DNA of 7,550 bases, from contig JASLHP010000313.1 of assembly GCA_030149625.1 (NCBI GenBank), positions 1 to 7,550 of the forward strand, read 5' to 3'. The position numbers were made by a program, and so were the translations under genes. The notes under the pieces were generated by a model that was given only the letters and a program-made list of their open reading frames with translations, made no database searches and was not told where the DNA came from. The stretch's first letter is position 1; every line of letters begins with the position of its first letter. This document shows positions 1 to 4,800 of the stretch, in pieces. The DNA is from Solirubrobacteraceae bacterium (GTDB taxonomy: Bacteria; Actinomycetota; Thermoleophilia; Solirubrobacterales; Solirubrobacteraceae).

Positions 1-22
1 CCTGGCGATCGCGATCGCCAGG
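1..22. repeat. 22-bp perfect palindrome, possibly longer to the left
   Basis: Bases 1-11 (CCTGGCGATCG) are the exact reverse complement of bases 12-22. The palindrome contains two overlapping copies of GCGATCGC (5-12 and 11-18). It starts at the window edge, so its outer limit is unknown. If the minus-strand frame over it is real, it encodes Leu-Ala-Ile-Ala-Ile-Ala-Arg and the symmetry could come partly from the repeated Ala-Ile codons GCG ATC. Otherwise it could be a binding site or a hairpin downstream of the NERD gene. Confidence 0.85.
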
Positions 23-84
23 CGCGCGCGTCGCCCCTCGCCGCCGGGCGAGGCGGGCCGTGCGCTGAACGGTGAGATCGCCAT
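1..84 (-). CDS. Possible N-terminal fragment of an unidentified protein, running off the left edge
   Basis: On the minus strand an ATG at 84-82 opens a 28-codon frame with no stop before the window edge. It reads MAISPFSARPASPGG, then a basic stretch, then LAIAIAR, which could be the beginning of a membrane segment. The codons favour G/C in third position like the neighbouring genes. It would follow the NERD gene in the same direction after a gap of 14 nt, so the two could be co-transcribed. Against it: there is no Shine-Dalgarno sequence, and the frame lies over two inverted repeats (1-22 and 36-53) that could themselves make it look open. The plus-strand frames here are either closed by stops (66-68 and 73-75) or run into the antisense of the NERD gene. 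No family can be assigned. Confidence 0.3.
   Translation of the reverse strand, partial: MAISPFSARPASPGGEGRRARLAIAIAR
36..53. repeat. Inverted repeat, 7-bp stem with 4-nt loop
   Basis: CCTCGCC (36-42) pairs with GGCGAGG (47-53) across the loop GCCG. It lies 14 bp from the palindrome at 1-22 and 46 bp beyond the end of the minus-strand NERD gene. No T-run follows on either strand, so a classical intrinsic terminator is not supported. A GC-rich hairpin could still end transcription by another route, or may simply be coding sequence. Confidence 0.45.
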
Positions 85-98
85 GTCGAGCGTCAAAG

Positions 99-851
99 CT
101 AGCGCCCCGCGCGACCGCGCACCGCCGGCAGGCGCCCGGCGCGAGCGCGATGCCGGTGCCCGCCTCCGCGCCGACCGTGCTCGTGATGCTCGAGCAGGGC
201 CTGCGCGACGAGCTGGTGCGCGCGCTCGACCTGCTCGGCGGAGAGCCGCTCCTGCGGCCTGCCGAGGTAGCGCAGCAGCATCCGCGCGGGGACCACGCGC
301 ACGCCCTTGCGACGGGCCAGCGGCCGGTCGATCCAGGCGCGGCTGAACACGACGAGCGGCTCGACCTCGAGGCCCGTCACGCGTTCGATCGCGCGCCGCT
401 GCGCCTGCGCTTGGCGCAGCGTCTCGCCGTGTACGCGCGCGACGCGCACAGGTCCGGGATGGCTCTTGGTCTCGACCGTGAAGATCCCGGATCGCCCGAT
501 CAGGATGTGGTCGACGTTGCCTCTGCCGAGGCTCGCGTCGTGGATCACGCGCCAACCGCTCTCGGACATGCCGTCCAGAAGCTCGCCCACGTGCTCCTCG
601 CCGCGCGCGCCGCGGTCGCGTCGCTCCAATAGCGGCAGCACGTAGCGCGAGATCACGAACATGCTCACGAGCAGCGCTATCTCCGACGCTAGGAACAGCG
701 CGTTGTGCAGACCGAAAGCCCTGCCGAGCAGCGCCGTCGCGACCGCCAGCACACCGAGCGTCACGAGCGTGCGCAAGCTCAACCGCCTCACGGTCGCGCG
801 CGCGTACTGTCCAGCCGTACGGCCGAGCGGATCGGTGTCGACTACGTACAT
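99..851 (-). CDS. NERD-domain membrane protein (nuclease-related domain)
   Basis: A 250-residue protein from ATG at 851-849 to TAG at 101-99. Residues about 28-44 and 51-74 are two hydrophobic segments, so the N-terminus is probably anchored in the membrane with the rest in the cytoplasm. A NERD domain follows from about residue 82 to 195: RGARGEEHVGELL at the start, then W100 and the core GRGNVDHILIG and GIFTVETKS. D114, E127 and K129 match the D...ExK metal site of the PD-(D/E)xK nuclease-like fold to which NERD is related. The last 30 residues are rich in His, Arg and Gly and look disordered. I chose this start because GGAAGG lies 4 nt upstream and because the longer open frame (ATG at 884, or back to 1100) adds sequence unlike the family. 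NERD is known as a nuclease-related domain found in bacteria and on plasmids, mostly untested. DNA or RNA cleavage here is inference, and nothing nearby names a partner. Confidence 0.88.
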   Translation of the reverse strand: MYVVDTDPLGRTAGQYARATVRRLSLRTLVTLGVLAVATALLGRAFGLHNALFLASEIALLVSMFVISRYVLPLLERRDRGARGEEHVGELLDGMSESGWRVIHDASLGRGNVDHILIGRSGIFTVETKSHPGPVRVARVHGETLRQAQAQRRAIERVTGLEVEPLVVFSRAWIDRPLARRKGVRVVPARMLLRYLGRPQERLSAEQVERAHQLVAQALLEHHEHGRRGGGHRHRARAGRLPAVRGRAGR

Positions 852-1084
852 CCCGCCTTCCGTTCGCTTTGTCCCCACATTCATCGGCCCAACGCGGCCC
901 GGCCCTGAGCGCGTCGCGGCCAGCGGCGCGCGGATCGGGCACGAGCACGCGCGGAGCATGGCGAAGCGTGGAAACCGCGGTCTCGATCTAAAGCAGCAAT
1001 ATCGGTCGGTCGAAGCCCACAGCAGAACGAAAGATTGGACTTGGCGCCCTCGCGAGCGCCACGAACGCCTGACCGCAGAGCGAC
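852..1084. promoter_or_regulatory. Divergent intergenic region between the NERD gene and the 132-residue gene
   Basis: This 233-bp gap should hold promoters for both directions, but no strong -35/-10 pair is visible. An AT-richer patch at 985-1003 contains a weak minus-strand candidate (-10-like TTAGAT at 991-986 with TCGACC 16 nt upstream), which would give the NERD gene a leader of about 130 nt. On the plus strand, TGGCGC (1042-1047) and GCGCCA (1056-1061) form a perfect 6-bp inverted repeat around an 8-nt loop, 23 nt before the start codon at 1085. Its role is unknown. Open frames crossing the gap lack family features and look like chance extensions. Confidence 0.3.
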
Positions 1085-1483
1085 ATGACCGACGACTCAC
1101 TCACCCCCCACCCGCCCGACATCTGCTTGATGCTGCGCGCGCATGGCGAGCAGCTGTGGCTCACGGCCGAGGTGTTGCCGATCGTGCGCCAGCTCGAGGA
1201 GCCGGGGGCGATCCCGGACGACCAGGTGGGCGCGGCGCTGGCGTACCTCGAAGTGACGTGGCTGGACGCCTCGACGCGCGCCGAGGAAACGGACGGCGCC
1301 CGCGCCGAGCTCGAGCGCGCGCAAGGCGAGCACGACCGCGTCATCTGGGAGAAGGCCTGCCGATACCACGCCGCCGTGCGCTGCCTGCGCGCGGCCGTCT
1401 CCTGCCGTGTGGCGGCGCTGGTCGGCGCGCACGAGCACGAGCCCGCGCGCCCGGCGATCGCGGACCGCTACGCCAACTCCTGA
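1085..1483 (+). CDS. Uncharacterised 132-residue protein, helical
   Basis: I do not recognise this protein. It runs from ATG at 1085 to TGA at 1481-1483, and an in-frame TGA at 1070-1072 means the start cannot lie much further upstream. There is no good Shine-Dalgarno sequence, only a weak purine stretch (CAGAGCGAC). There is no signal peptide or convincing membrane segment. Residues about 45-85 look alpha-helical and acidic (ASTRAEETDGARAELERAQ), possibly a coiled coil. This leads into a compact Trp/His/Cys/Arg-rich part, VIWEKACRYHAAVRCLRAAV, containing C92, C100 and C107. Third-position GC bias and the absence of a better overlapping frame support it as a gene. The PHP gene starts 23 nt after its stop in the same direction. 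Co-transcription is possible, although the PHP gene appears to have its own start signal. A soluble helical protein is the most that can be said. Confidence 0.72.
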   Translation: MTDDSLTPHPPDICLMLRAHGEQLWLTAEVLPIVRQLEEPGAIPDDQVGAALAYLEVTWLDASTRAEETDGARAELERAQGEHDRVIWEKACRYHAAVRCLRAAVSCRVAALVGAHEHEPARPAIADRYANS

Positions 1484-1493
1484 GTCGATCGCA

Positions 1494-1499
1494 TACGCT
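1494..1499 (+). promoter_or_regulatory. Candidate -10 box for a leaderless PHP transcript
   Basis: TACGCT fits the TANNNT -10 pattern and ends 7 nt before the GTG at 1507. That spacing would place transcription initiation at or very near the start codon. No Shine-Dalgarno sequence precedes the GTG. No clear -35 element is visible, which is common for leaderless promoters in actinobacteria. The nearly identical element before tmk (TACGGT, then GCGCGC and GTG) strengthens the call. Confidence 0.45.
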
Positions 1500-1506
1500 G
1501 CGCGCC

Positions 1507-2382
1507 GTGGCGCCACGCTTCGATCTGCAGTCGCACTCCACCCACTCCGACGGTGCTCTGCCCGCCGCCGAGGTCGTTCAGCGCGCCGCCGCCGCGGGCG
1601 TCGAGCTGCTCGCGTTGTCCGACCACGACACGGTCAGCGGCGTCTCCGAGGCAATCGCCGAGGGCGAGCGCGTCGGGGTGCGGGTCGTGTCCGCCGTCGA
1701 GATCTCGGCTGTAGACGCCGGGTCTCCGGTGCCGCGCGAACTGCACATCCTCGGCTACTGCATCGACCACACCGGCGAGGTCATGAACGAGCGGCTGGCG
1801 GCGTTCCTGGCGGACCGCGAGAAGCGCACGCTGCGCATGCGCGACGCGTTGCGCGAGGTCGACTTCGACCTCGACGAAGCCGAGATCGAGGCGCGTGTCG
1901 CCGAGGGCAAACCGATCGGGCGCCCGCACCTGGCCGGCGCCGTGCTGCGCGCCCCGGCGAACGCCGAGCGGCTGCGCCAGGAGAAGATCGACGACATCGG
2001 CTCGCTGATCCGCGGCTACCTGATCGAGGGCAAGCCCGCCTTTCGGCTGCGCGAGACGCCGACCGTCGCGGAGGCCGTCGAGGCGATCCACGACGCCGAC
2101 GGCGTCGCGATCTGGGCGCATCCGTTCTGGGACATCTCCGACCCCGACGAAGTGCTGGCGACGATCGACCGCTTCCAGGCGCTCGGAATGGACGGGGTCG
2201 AGGCCTTCTACATCACGCACACGCGCGAGAACACCGAGCTGATCGCCAGCCGCTGCGCCGAGCTCGGCCTGCTCACGACCGGCTCCGCCGACTTTCACGG
2301 CCCCGAGAACCGCCAGTTCTCGCAGTTCATGGCGTTCGACACGTTCGGCATCGAGCCGAAGCTCGGGCCGATCGAGGCCTGA
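1507..2382 (+). CDS. PHP-family metal-dependent phosphoesterase (RNase AM / YciV-like)
   Basis: This 291-residue protein carries the full set of PHP-domain metal-binding motifs. They are HSTHSDG (H10, H13, D15), LSDHDTVSG (H40, D41), VEIS (E65), ELHILGY (H80), GRPHLA (H141), WAHP (H205) and SADFHG (D262, H264). The layout, with a helical insertion at about residues 93-180 before the third metal cluster, matches stand-alone PHP proteins of the COG0613 type. Tested members (E. coli YciV/RNase AM, Chromobacterium 3',5'-bisphosphate nucleotidase) hydrolyse 3',5'-nucleoside bisphosphates or the 5' ends of short RNAs in the cytoplasm using a trinuclear metal site. The exact substrate here is inferred. 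I chose GTG 1507 because it puts HSTHSDG at residue 10, as usual for the family; the frame is open upstream to 661, but that sequence has no family character. No Shine-Dalgarno sequence precedes it; a TANNNT box 7 nt upstream suggests a leaderless mRNA. It converges on holB, with 65 bp between the stops. Confidence 0.93.
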   Translation: MAPRFDLQSHSTHSDGALPAAEVVQRAAAAGVELLALSDHDTVSGVSEAIAEGERVGVRVVSAVEISAVDAGSPVPRELHILGYCIDHTGEVMNERLAAFLADREKRTLRMRDALREVDFDLDEAEIEARVAEGKPIGRPHLAGAVLRAPANAERLRQEKIDDIGSLIRGYLIEGKPAFRLRETPTVAEAVEAIHDADGVAIWAHPFWDISDPDEVLATIDRFQALGMDGVEAFYITHTRENTELIASRCAELGLLTTGSADFHGPENRQFSQFMAFDTFGIEPKLGPIEA

Positions 2383-2396
2383 AAGCATTTTATGAG

Positions 2397-2411
2397 GCCG
2401 CCTGCGGCGGC
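2397..2411. terminator. Possible shared terminator hairpin between the convergent PHP and holB genes
   Basis: GCCGCC (2397-2402) and GGCGGC (2406-2411) form a perfect 6-bp stem with loop TGC in the 65-bp gap between two converging genes. An AT-rich patch (CATTTTAT, 2386-2393) flanks the left side. Neither strand has a true T-run directly after the stem, so this is a weak intrinsic terminator at best. Position is the main argument. Confidence 0.35.
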
Positions 2412-2447
2412 GGCGGTGTTCGGGCTGCTCTCGCCTGGGCTGCGACG

Positions 2448-3581
2448 TCAGACCGCGAGCAGCGCCTGCAGCCGATAGGCGAGCGCCTCCAGCGCCAGCT
2501 CCTCGGAGACGTTGAGCCCGAGGCTCAGCCGCGCGTCTGCGACCAGCTCGATGCCGTGCCGCAGCGCTGTGGCGCCGCGGGCGCCGGCGTCCTCGTCGAG
2601 CTGCGCTCGCCGGTCGACCGCGTACACGAGCTCGGGGGCGCGCTCGCATATGCACAACACGTCGCGCAGCCACAGCTCCGCGAGGCGCAGGCCGAGGTCG
2701 AGCGTGCGTGTGCGCGCGCGCCGCTCGACGCGCCGGCGTGCCTCCGCGCCTTCGCGCTCGTAGCGTTTGCGCTCCTTGCTAGGAATGAGCTCGAGCTCAC
2801 GTTGCATCTGCTCCTGCGCGTGCTCGCCGGCGGCGGTGCCCGCCGCCTTGGCAACGTCGAGCAACCCCAGCCACATGCGTCCGTCGGTGGCTCCCGCGAT
2901 CGCGGAGCGCACGAAATCCTCCGCCCGCGCGCGCAGCGCCTCGCCCTCGTCGCCCGCAAGCCGTTCCGCGATGCCGGCGTCCCCCAGCGCGAGGCGCGCG
3001 CACGCGAGCGCGCGGTCGTCGCCGCCGGTCAGCCGCCGCGCGATCAGCGTCGCGGGCAGCGGGTCGAAGCGCACGCTCAGACAGCGGGAGACGATCGTCG
3101 CGAGCACGTCCTCGCGGCGATCGGCGAGCAGCAGCAGGTGCGTAAACGGCGGTGGCTCCTCGAGCGTCTTGAGCATGCGGTTGGCCGCCTGGTCGTTCAT
3201 CGTCTCGGCGCCCTCGATCACGAACACGCGCCGCGCGGACTCGAACGGCGTGCGCGACGCTGCCGCCACGACCGGCTCCTCGATGTCCGCGACGAGCATC
3301 TCCGCTGCGCCCGACGGCGTCACCCACGTCAGATCCGGGTGACTGTCGCGCGCGACGCGCTCGGCGACCGTCTCCGGGCTGCGCGCGCCGTGCATGAGCA
3401 GCGCCGCCGCGAAGGCGCGCGCGATCGCGCGTTTGCCGGTGCCGGCGGGACCGTGGAACAGGTAGGCATGCGAGGGACTGCCTGGCGGCGCGAGCGCCGG
3501 CAGCAGCACGGCGCGCGCGTGCGGGTGCGCGCCGATGCCCGGCAGCGGCTCGACGGGATCGGCGACGGTCACGTGGGGCAT
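2448..3581 (-). CDS. holB: DNA polymerase III delta' subunit (clamp loader)
   Basis: A 377-residue AAA+ protein from ATG at 3581-3579 to TGA at 2450-2448. Motifs in order are HAYLFHGPAGTGKR (Walker A, residues 38-51), SHPDLTWV (80-87), RVFVIEGAETMNDQAANRM (Walker B region, 118-136), KTLEEPPPFTHLLLLAD (138-154) and the arginine-finger motif SRC at 165-167. These identify delta', the clamp-loader subunit that works with delta and DnaX to open the beta clamp and place it on primed DNA. The C-terminal third (about 215-377) is helical, as expected for the collar domain, with a highly charged stretch at 268-291. Two oddities: there is no cysteine between Walker A and SHPDL, where many delta' and DnaX proteins carry a four-Cys zinc module, and Walker A ends GKR instead of GKT or GKS. 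In many bacteria holB lies just downstream of tmk in the same direction; here the two are divergent. Start choice rests on the first start codon in frame and a TANNNT box 7 nt upstream. Confidence 0.95.
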   Translation of the reverse strand: MPHVTVADPVEPLPGIGAHPHARAVLLPALAPPGSPSHAYLFHGPAGTGKRAIARAFAAALLMHGARSPETVAERVARDSHPDLTWVTPSGAAEMLVADIEEPVVAAASRTPFESARRVFVIEGAETMNDQAANRMLKTLEEPPPFTHLLLLADRREDVLATIVSRCLSVRFDPLPATLIARRLTGGDDRALACARLALGDAGIAERLAGDEGEALRARAEDFVRSAIAGATDGRMWLGLLDVAKAAGTAAGEHAQEQMQRELELIPSKERKRYEREGAEARRRVERRARTRTLDLGLRLAELWLRDVLCICERAPELVYAVDRRAQLDEDAGARGATALRHGIELVADARLSLGLNVSEELALEALAYRLQALLAV

Positions 3582-3588
3582 CGTAGAG

Positions 3589-3594
3589 ACGGTA
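3589..3594 (-). promoter_or_regulatory. Candidate -10 box for leaderless holB
   Basis: On the minus strand TACCGT (3594 to 3589) fits TANNNT and is separated by 7 nt from the holB ATG at 3581. No Shine-Dalgarno sequence is present in the 23-bp intergenic gap. The box shares bases 3593-3594 with the tmk -10 candidate on the other strand. Confidence 0.5.
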
Positions 3595-3598
3595 CGGT
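3593..3598 (+). promoter_or_regulatory. Candidate -10 box for leaderless tmk
   Basis: TACGGT (TANNNT) is followed by GCGCGC and then the tmk GTG at 3605, a 6-nt gap that puts the transcription start at the initiation codon. An in-frame TAG at 3584-3586 rules out an earlier start, and no Shine-Dalgarno sequence lies upstream of the GTG. Both facts favour leaderless translation. Any -35 element would lie inside the holB coding sequence. Confidence 0.5.
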
Positions 3599-3604
3599 GC
3601 GCGC

Positions 3605-4282
3605 GTGAGGAGCGGCACGCTGATCGCGATCGAGGGGCTCGACGGCGCCGGCAAGACGACGCTCGCGCACGCGCTGCGGCGGGAGCTGCTCGCGCGCGCG
3701 GGCGGGAGGCACGTCGAGCTGCTGCGCGAGCCCGGCGGCGTGGAGGCCTCCGAGCACATTCGCGCGCTCGTCAAGGACCCGGCGCTCACGCTCGGGGCGC
3801 GCGCGGAGGCGCTGCTGTACGCGGCGGCGCGCGCGCAGCTCGTCGAGCAGCGCGTGCGGCCGCTGCTGCGCGAGGACGCGGTCGTGCTGCTGGATCGCTT
3901 CGTCGACTCGTCCCTCGCCTACCAGGGCGCCGGGCGCGGGCTGGGGGTCGAGCGGGTGCGCGAGATCAACGAGTTCGCCACCGGCGGGCTCGTGCCAGAA
4001 CGCGTGCTGCTGCTGCGCATCGCGTCCGCCGAGGGCCGCGCGCGCCAGCTCGAGCGTGCGCGCCAGCAGCAGCCGCGTGAACAGGGGCGCGGCGACGCAA
4101 GCGCGGCGACGCCCGAGCCCGACCGTCTGGAGCGCGAGGGCGAAGCCTTCTACGCCACGATCGCGGCCGCCTACGAGCGATTGGCGCACGACGAGCCCGA
4201 GCGAATCCGCGTGATCGACGCCTCGCGAACGCCGGCGCGCGTGCTCGCCGACGCACTCGACGCCGTCGCGGACCTGCTATGA
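3605..4282 (+). CDS. tmk: Thymidylate kinase (dTMP kinase)
   Basis: A 225-residue cytoplasmic kinase that transfers phosphate from ATP to dTMP to give dTDP, needed for dTTP in both the de novo and salvage routes. LIAIEGLDGAGKTTLAHAL (residues 6-24) contains the P-loop with K17. LLREPGG (39-45) is the family's substrate-side loop. RAEALLYAAARAQ (66-78) is the usual helix, and LLDRFVDSSLAYQG (95-108) is the DR-F/Y motif with the following substrate-binding residues. PDRLEREGEAFY (172-183) follows the LID region, which here is long, Gln/Arg-rich and low in complexity (about 144-170). One minor oddity is LLLRIASAEG, where most relatives have an Asp in LLLD. The start is fixed by an in-frame TAG at 3584-3586. 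The stop overlaps the next gene by ATGA, so the two are probably translated together. It is divergent from holB. Confidence 0.97.
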   Translation: MRSGTLIAIEGLDGAGKTTLAHALRRELLARAGGRHVELLREPGGVEASEHIRALVKDPALTLGARAEALLYAAARAQLVEQRVRPLLREDAVVLLDRFVDSSLAYQGAGRGLGVERVREINEFATGGLVPERVLLLRIASAEGRARQLERARQQQPREQGRGDASAATPEPDRLEREGEAFYATIAAAYERLAHDEPERIRVIDASRTPARVLADALDAVADLL

Positions 4283-4569
4283 GCATCGGCGTGGCCGAAC
4301 CCACGAGCACGCTTTCCACGCTGACGCTGAAACGCGTCTCGCCCGTCGCGGCGCACGCGCACCAGGCGACGCATGCGTCGAGCAGCACGATCGCGGTCGC
4401 GGCCGTCGGCGCGCTGATCGTGCTCGCGTGCCTGGCGTGGGCGCTCTTCCGCGTGCTCGCGCTCGAGCCGCGCTGGACGCTGTCGGCGCGCCACGCGATC
4501 GCCGAGGCCGGCTTCCGCGTGGCCGCCACGTGGGCCGAACTCAGCGACTGGGCGCGGCTCGGCCGGTAG
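4279..4569 (+). CDS. Small one-pass membrane protein coupled to tmk
   Basis: A 96-residue protein whose ATG overlaps the tmk stop in the sequence ATGA (4279-4282), the usual sign of translational coupling. Residues 1-35 are Ser/Thr/His/Ala-rich and probably disordered. Residues about 36-60 (TIAVAAVGALIVLACLAWAL and a little beyond) form one clear membrane helix. The C-terminal tail, about residues 65-96, is amphipathic with regularly placed Trp residues (W66, W85, W91) and ends in DWARLGR. I do not recognise a named family. A 36-residue His/Ser-rich leader before a single membrane helix could also be read as an uncleaved signal anchor. A membrane role alongside a cytoplasmic nucleotide kinase is not obvious, so coupling may reflect shared expression rather than shared function. 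The good ATGA junction and GC-rich third positions make a real gene likely. Confidence 0.78.
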   Translation: MSIGVAEPTSTLSTLTLKRVSPVAAHAHQATHASSSTIAVAAVGALIVLACLAWALFRVLALEPRWTLSARHAIAEAGFRVAATWAELSDWARLGR

Positions 4570-4633
4570 GCCGGCGCGCTGGAAGAAGGCTCGCGTGAAA
4601 ACCGCCGAGACACCGCTCTTTGGCGACTTCGGC

Positions 4634-4660
4634 AGCCCGTCCGCGAGCGCTTCACGGGCT
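4634..4660 (+). repeat. Inverted repeat, 7-bp perfect stem upstream of nrdJ
   Basis: AGCCCGT (4634-4640) is the exact reverse complement of ACGGGCT (4654-4660), with a 13-nt loop. Its right arm touches the TATCCT candidate -10 box, so it could be an operator over the nrdJ promoter. It could also be an RNA stem if transcription starts further upstream. No T-run follows, so it is not a classical terminator. Confidence 0.55.
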
Positions 4661-4665
4661 ATCCT
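4660..4665 (+). promoter_or_regulatory. Weak candidate -10 box for nrdJ
   Basis: TATCCT matches four of six positions of TATAAT and would start a leader of roughly 135 nt. No recognisable -35 hexamer lies 16-18 nt upstream. Read-through from the tmk operon is an alternative source of nrdJ transcripts. Confidence 0.3.
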
Positions 4666-4687
4666 GTGTGTAGCGAATCGGGTCTTC

Positions 4688-4731
4688 GGATGGTCTCGCA
4701 AAAGGTCTGTCCGACCGGAAGCGGATCATCC
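4688..4731 (+). other. Putative RNA stem with nested hairpin in the nrdJ leader
   Basis: GGATGGTC (4688-4695) can pair with GATCATCC (4724-4731) over 8 bp with one G-U wobble. Inside it GGTC (4704-4707) pairs with GACC (4713-4716) around a 5-nt loop. The outer loop carries an unpaired CGCAAAA. Such nesting is typical of folded leaders but also easy to find by chance in short sequence, so this needs comparative support. Confidence 0.35.
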
Positions 4732-4743
4732 TCTGTTACCCCC

Positions 4744-4779
4744 AAAAACACCGTATTCGCGCCGCAAAATGGGGTTTTT
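4744..4779 (+). other. Attenuator-like hairpin ahead of the nrdJ ribosome-binding site
   Basis: AAAAACACCGTATT (4744-4757) pairs with AAAATGGGGTTTTT (4766-4779): 14 positions with two mismatches, one G-U pair and an 8-nt GC-rich loop. The 3' arm ends in five T residues, so the RNA would resemble a bidirectional terminator or attenuator with a rather weak stem. It ends 15 nt before the AGGAGA ribosome-binding site. As DNA it is also a plausible AT-rich operator. It does not match the NrdR consensus well. Confidence 0.45.
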
Positions 4780-4794
4780 ACGCGGCTCAAGACG

Positions 4795-4800
4795 AGGAGA
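4795..4800 (+). promoter_or_regulatory. Ribosome-binding site of nrdJ
   Basis: AGGAGA within GACGAGGAGA lies 8 nt before the ATG at 4809. It is the best Shine-Dalgarno sequence in the window, and with the in-frame TAG at 4806-4808 it fixes the nrdJ start. The neighbouring ATG at 4813 is in another frame. Confidence 0.85.

Noticed and set aside
1..346. Plus-strand frame through the left edge (open to 346)
   Set aside because: It runs antisense through the NERD gene and turns into Arg/Ala-rich sequence. The minus-strand reading is at least compatible with the neighbouring gene.
852..1100. N-terminal extension of the NERD protein to 884 or 1100
   Set aside because: The extra residues are Arg/Ser/Pro/Cys-rich without family character, and the ATG at 851 has a better ribosome-binding site (GGAAGG) and leads straight to the membrane segments.
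661..1506. Upstream in-frame extension of the PHP gene
   Set aside because: The frame is open by chance across the antisense of the NERD gene and the 132-residue gene. The added sequence has no domain, and PHP proteins normally start within about ten residues of the first His motif.
1407..3608. 733-codon plus-strand frame crossing the PHP gene, the gap and the antisense of holB
   Set aside because: It is Arg/Ala-rich with no motifs and overlaps two well-identified genes in other frames.
3569..4189. 206-codon minus-strand frame opposite tmk
   Set aside because: Antisense shadow of tmk with no recognisable motifs.
4660..4780. NrdR boxes in the nrdJ promoter
   Set aside because: The nearest candidates (around 4748-4763) lack the ACAC-AT-rich-GTGT symmetry of known boxes.
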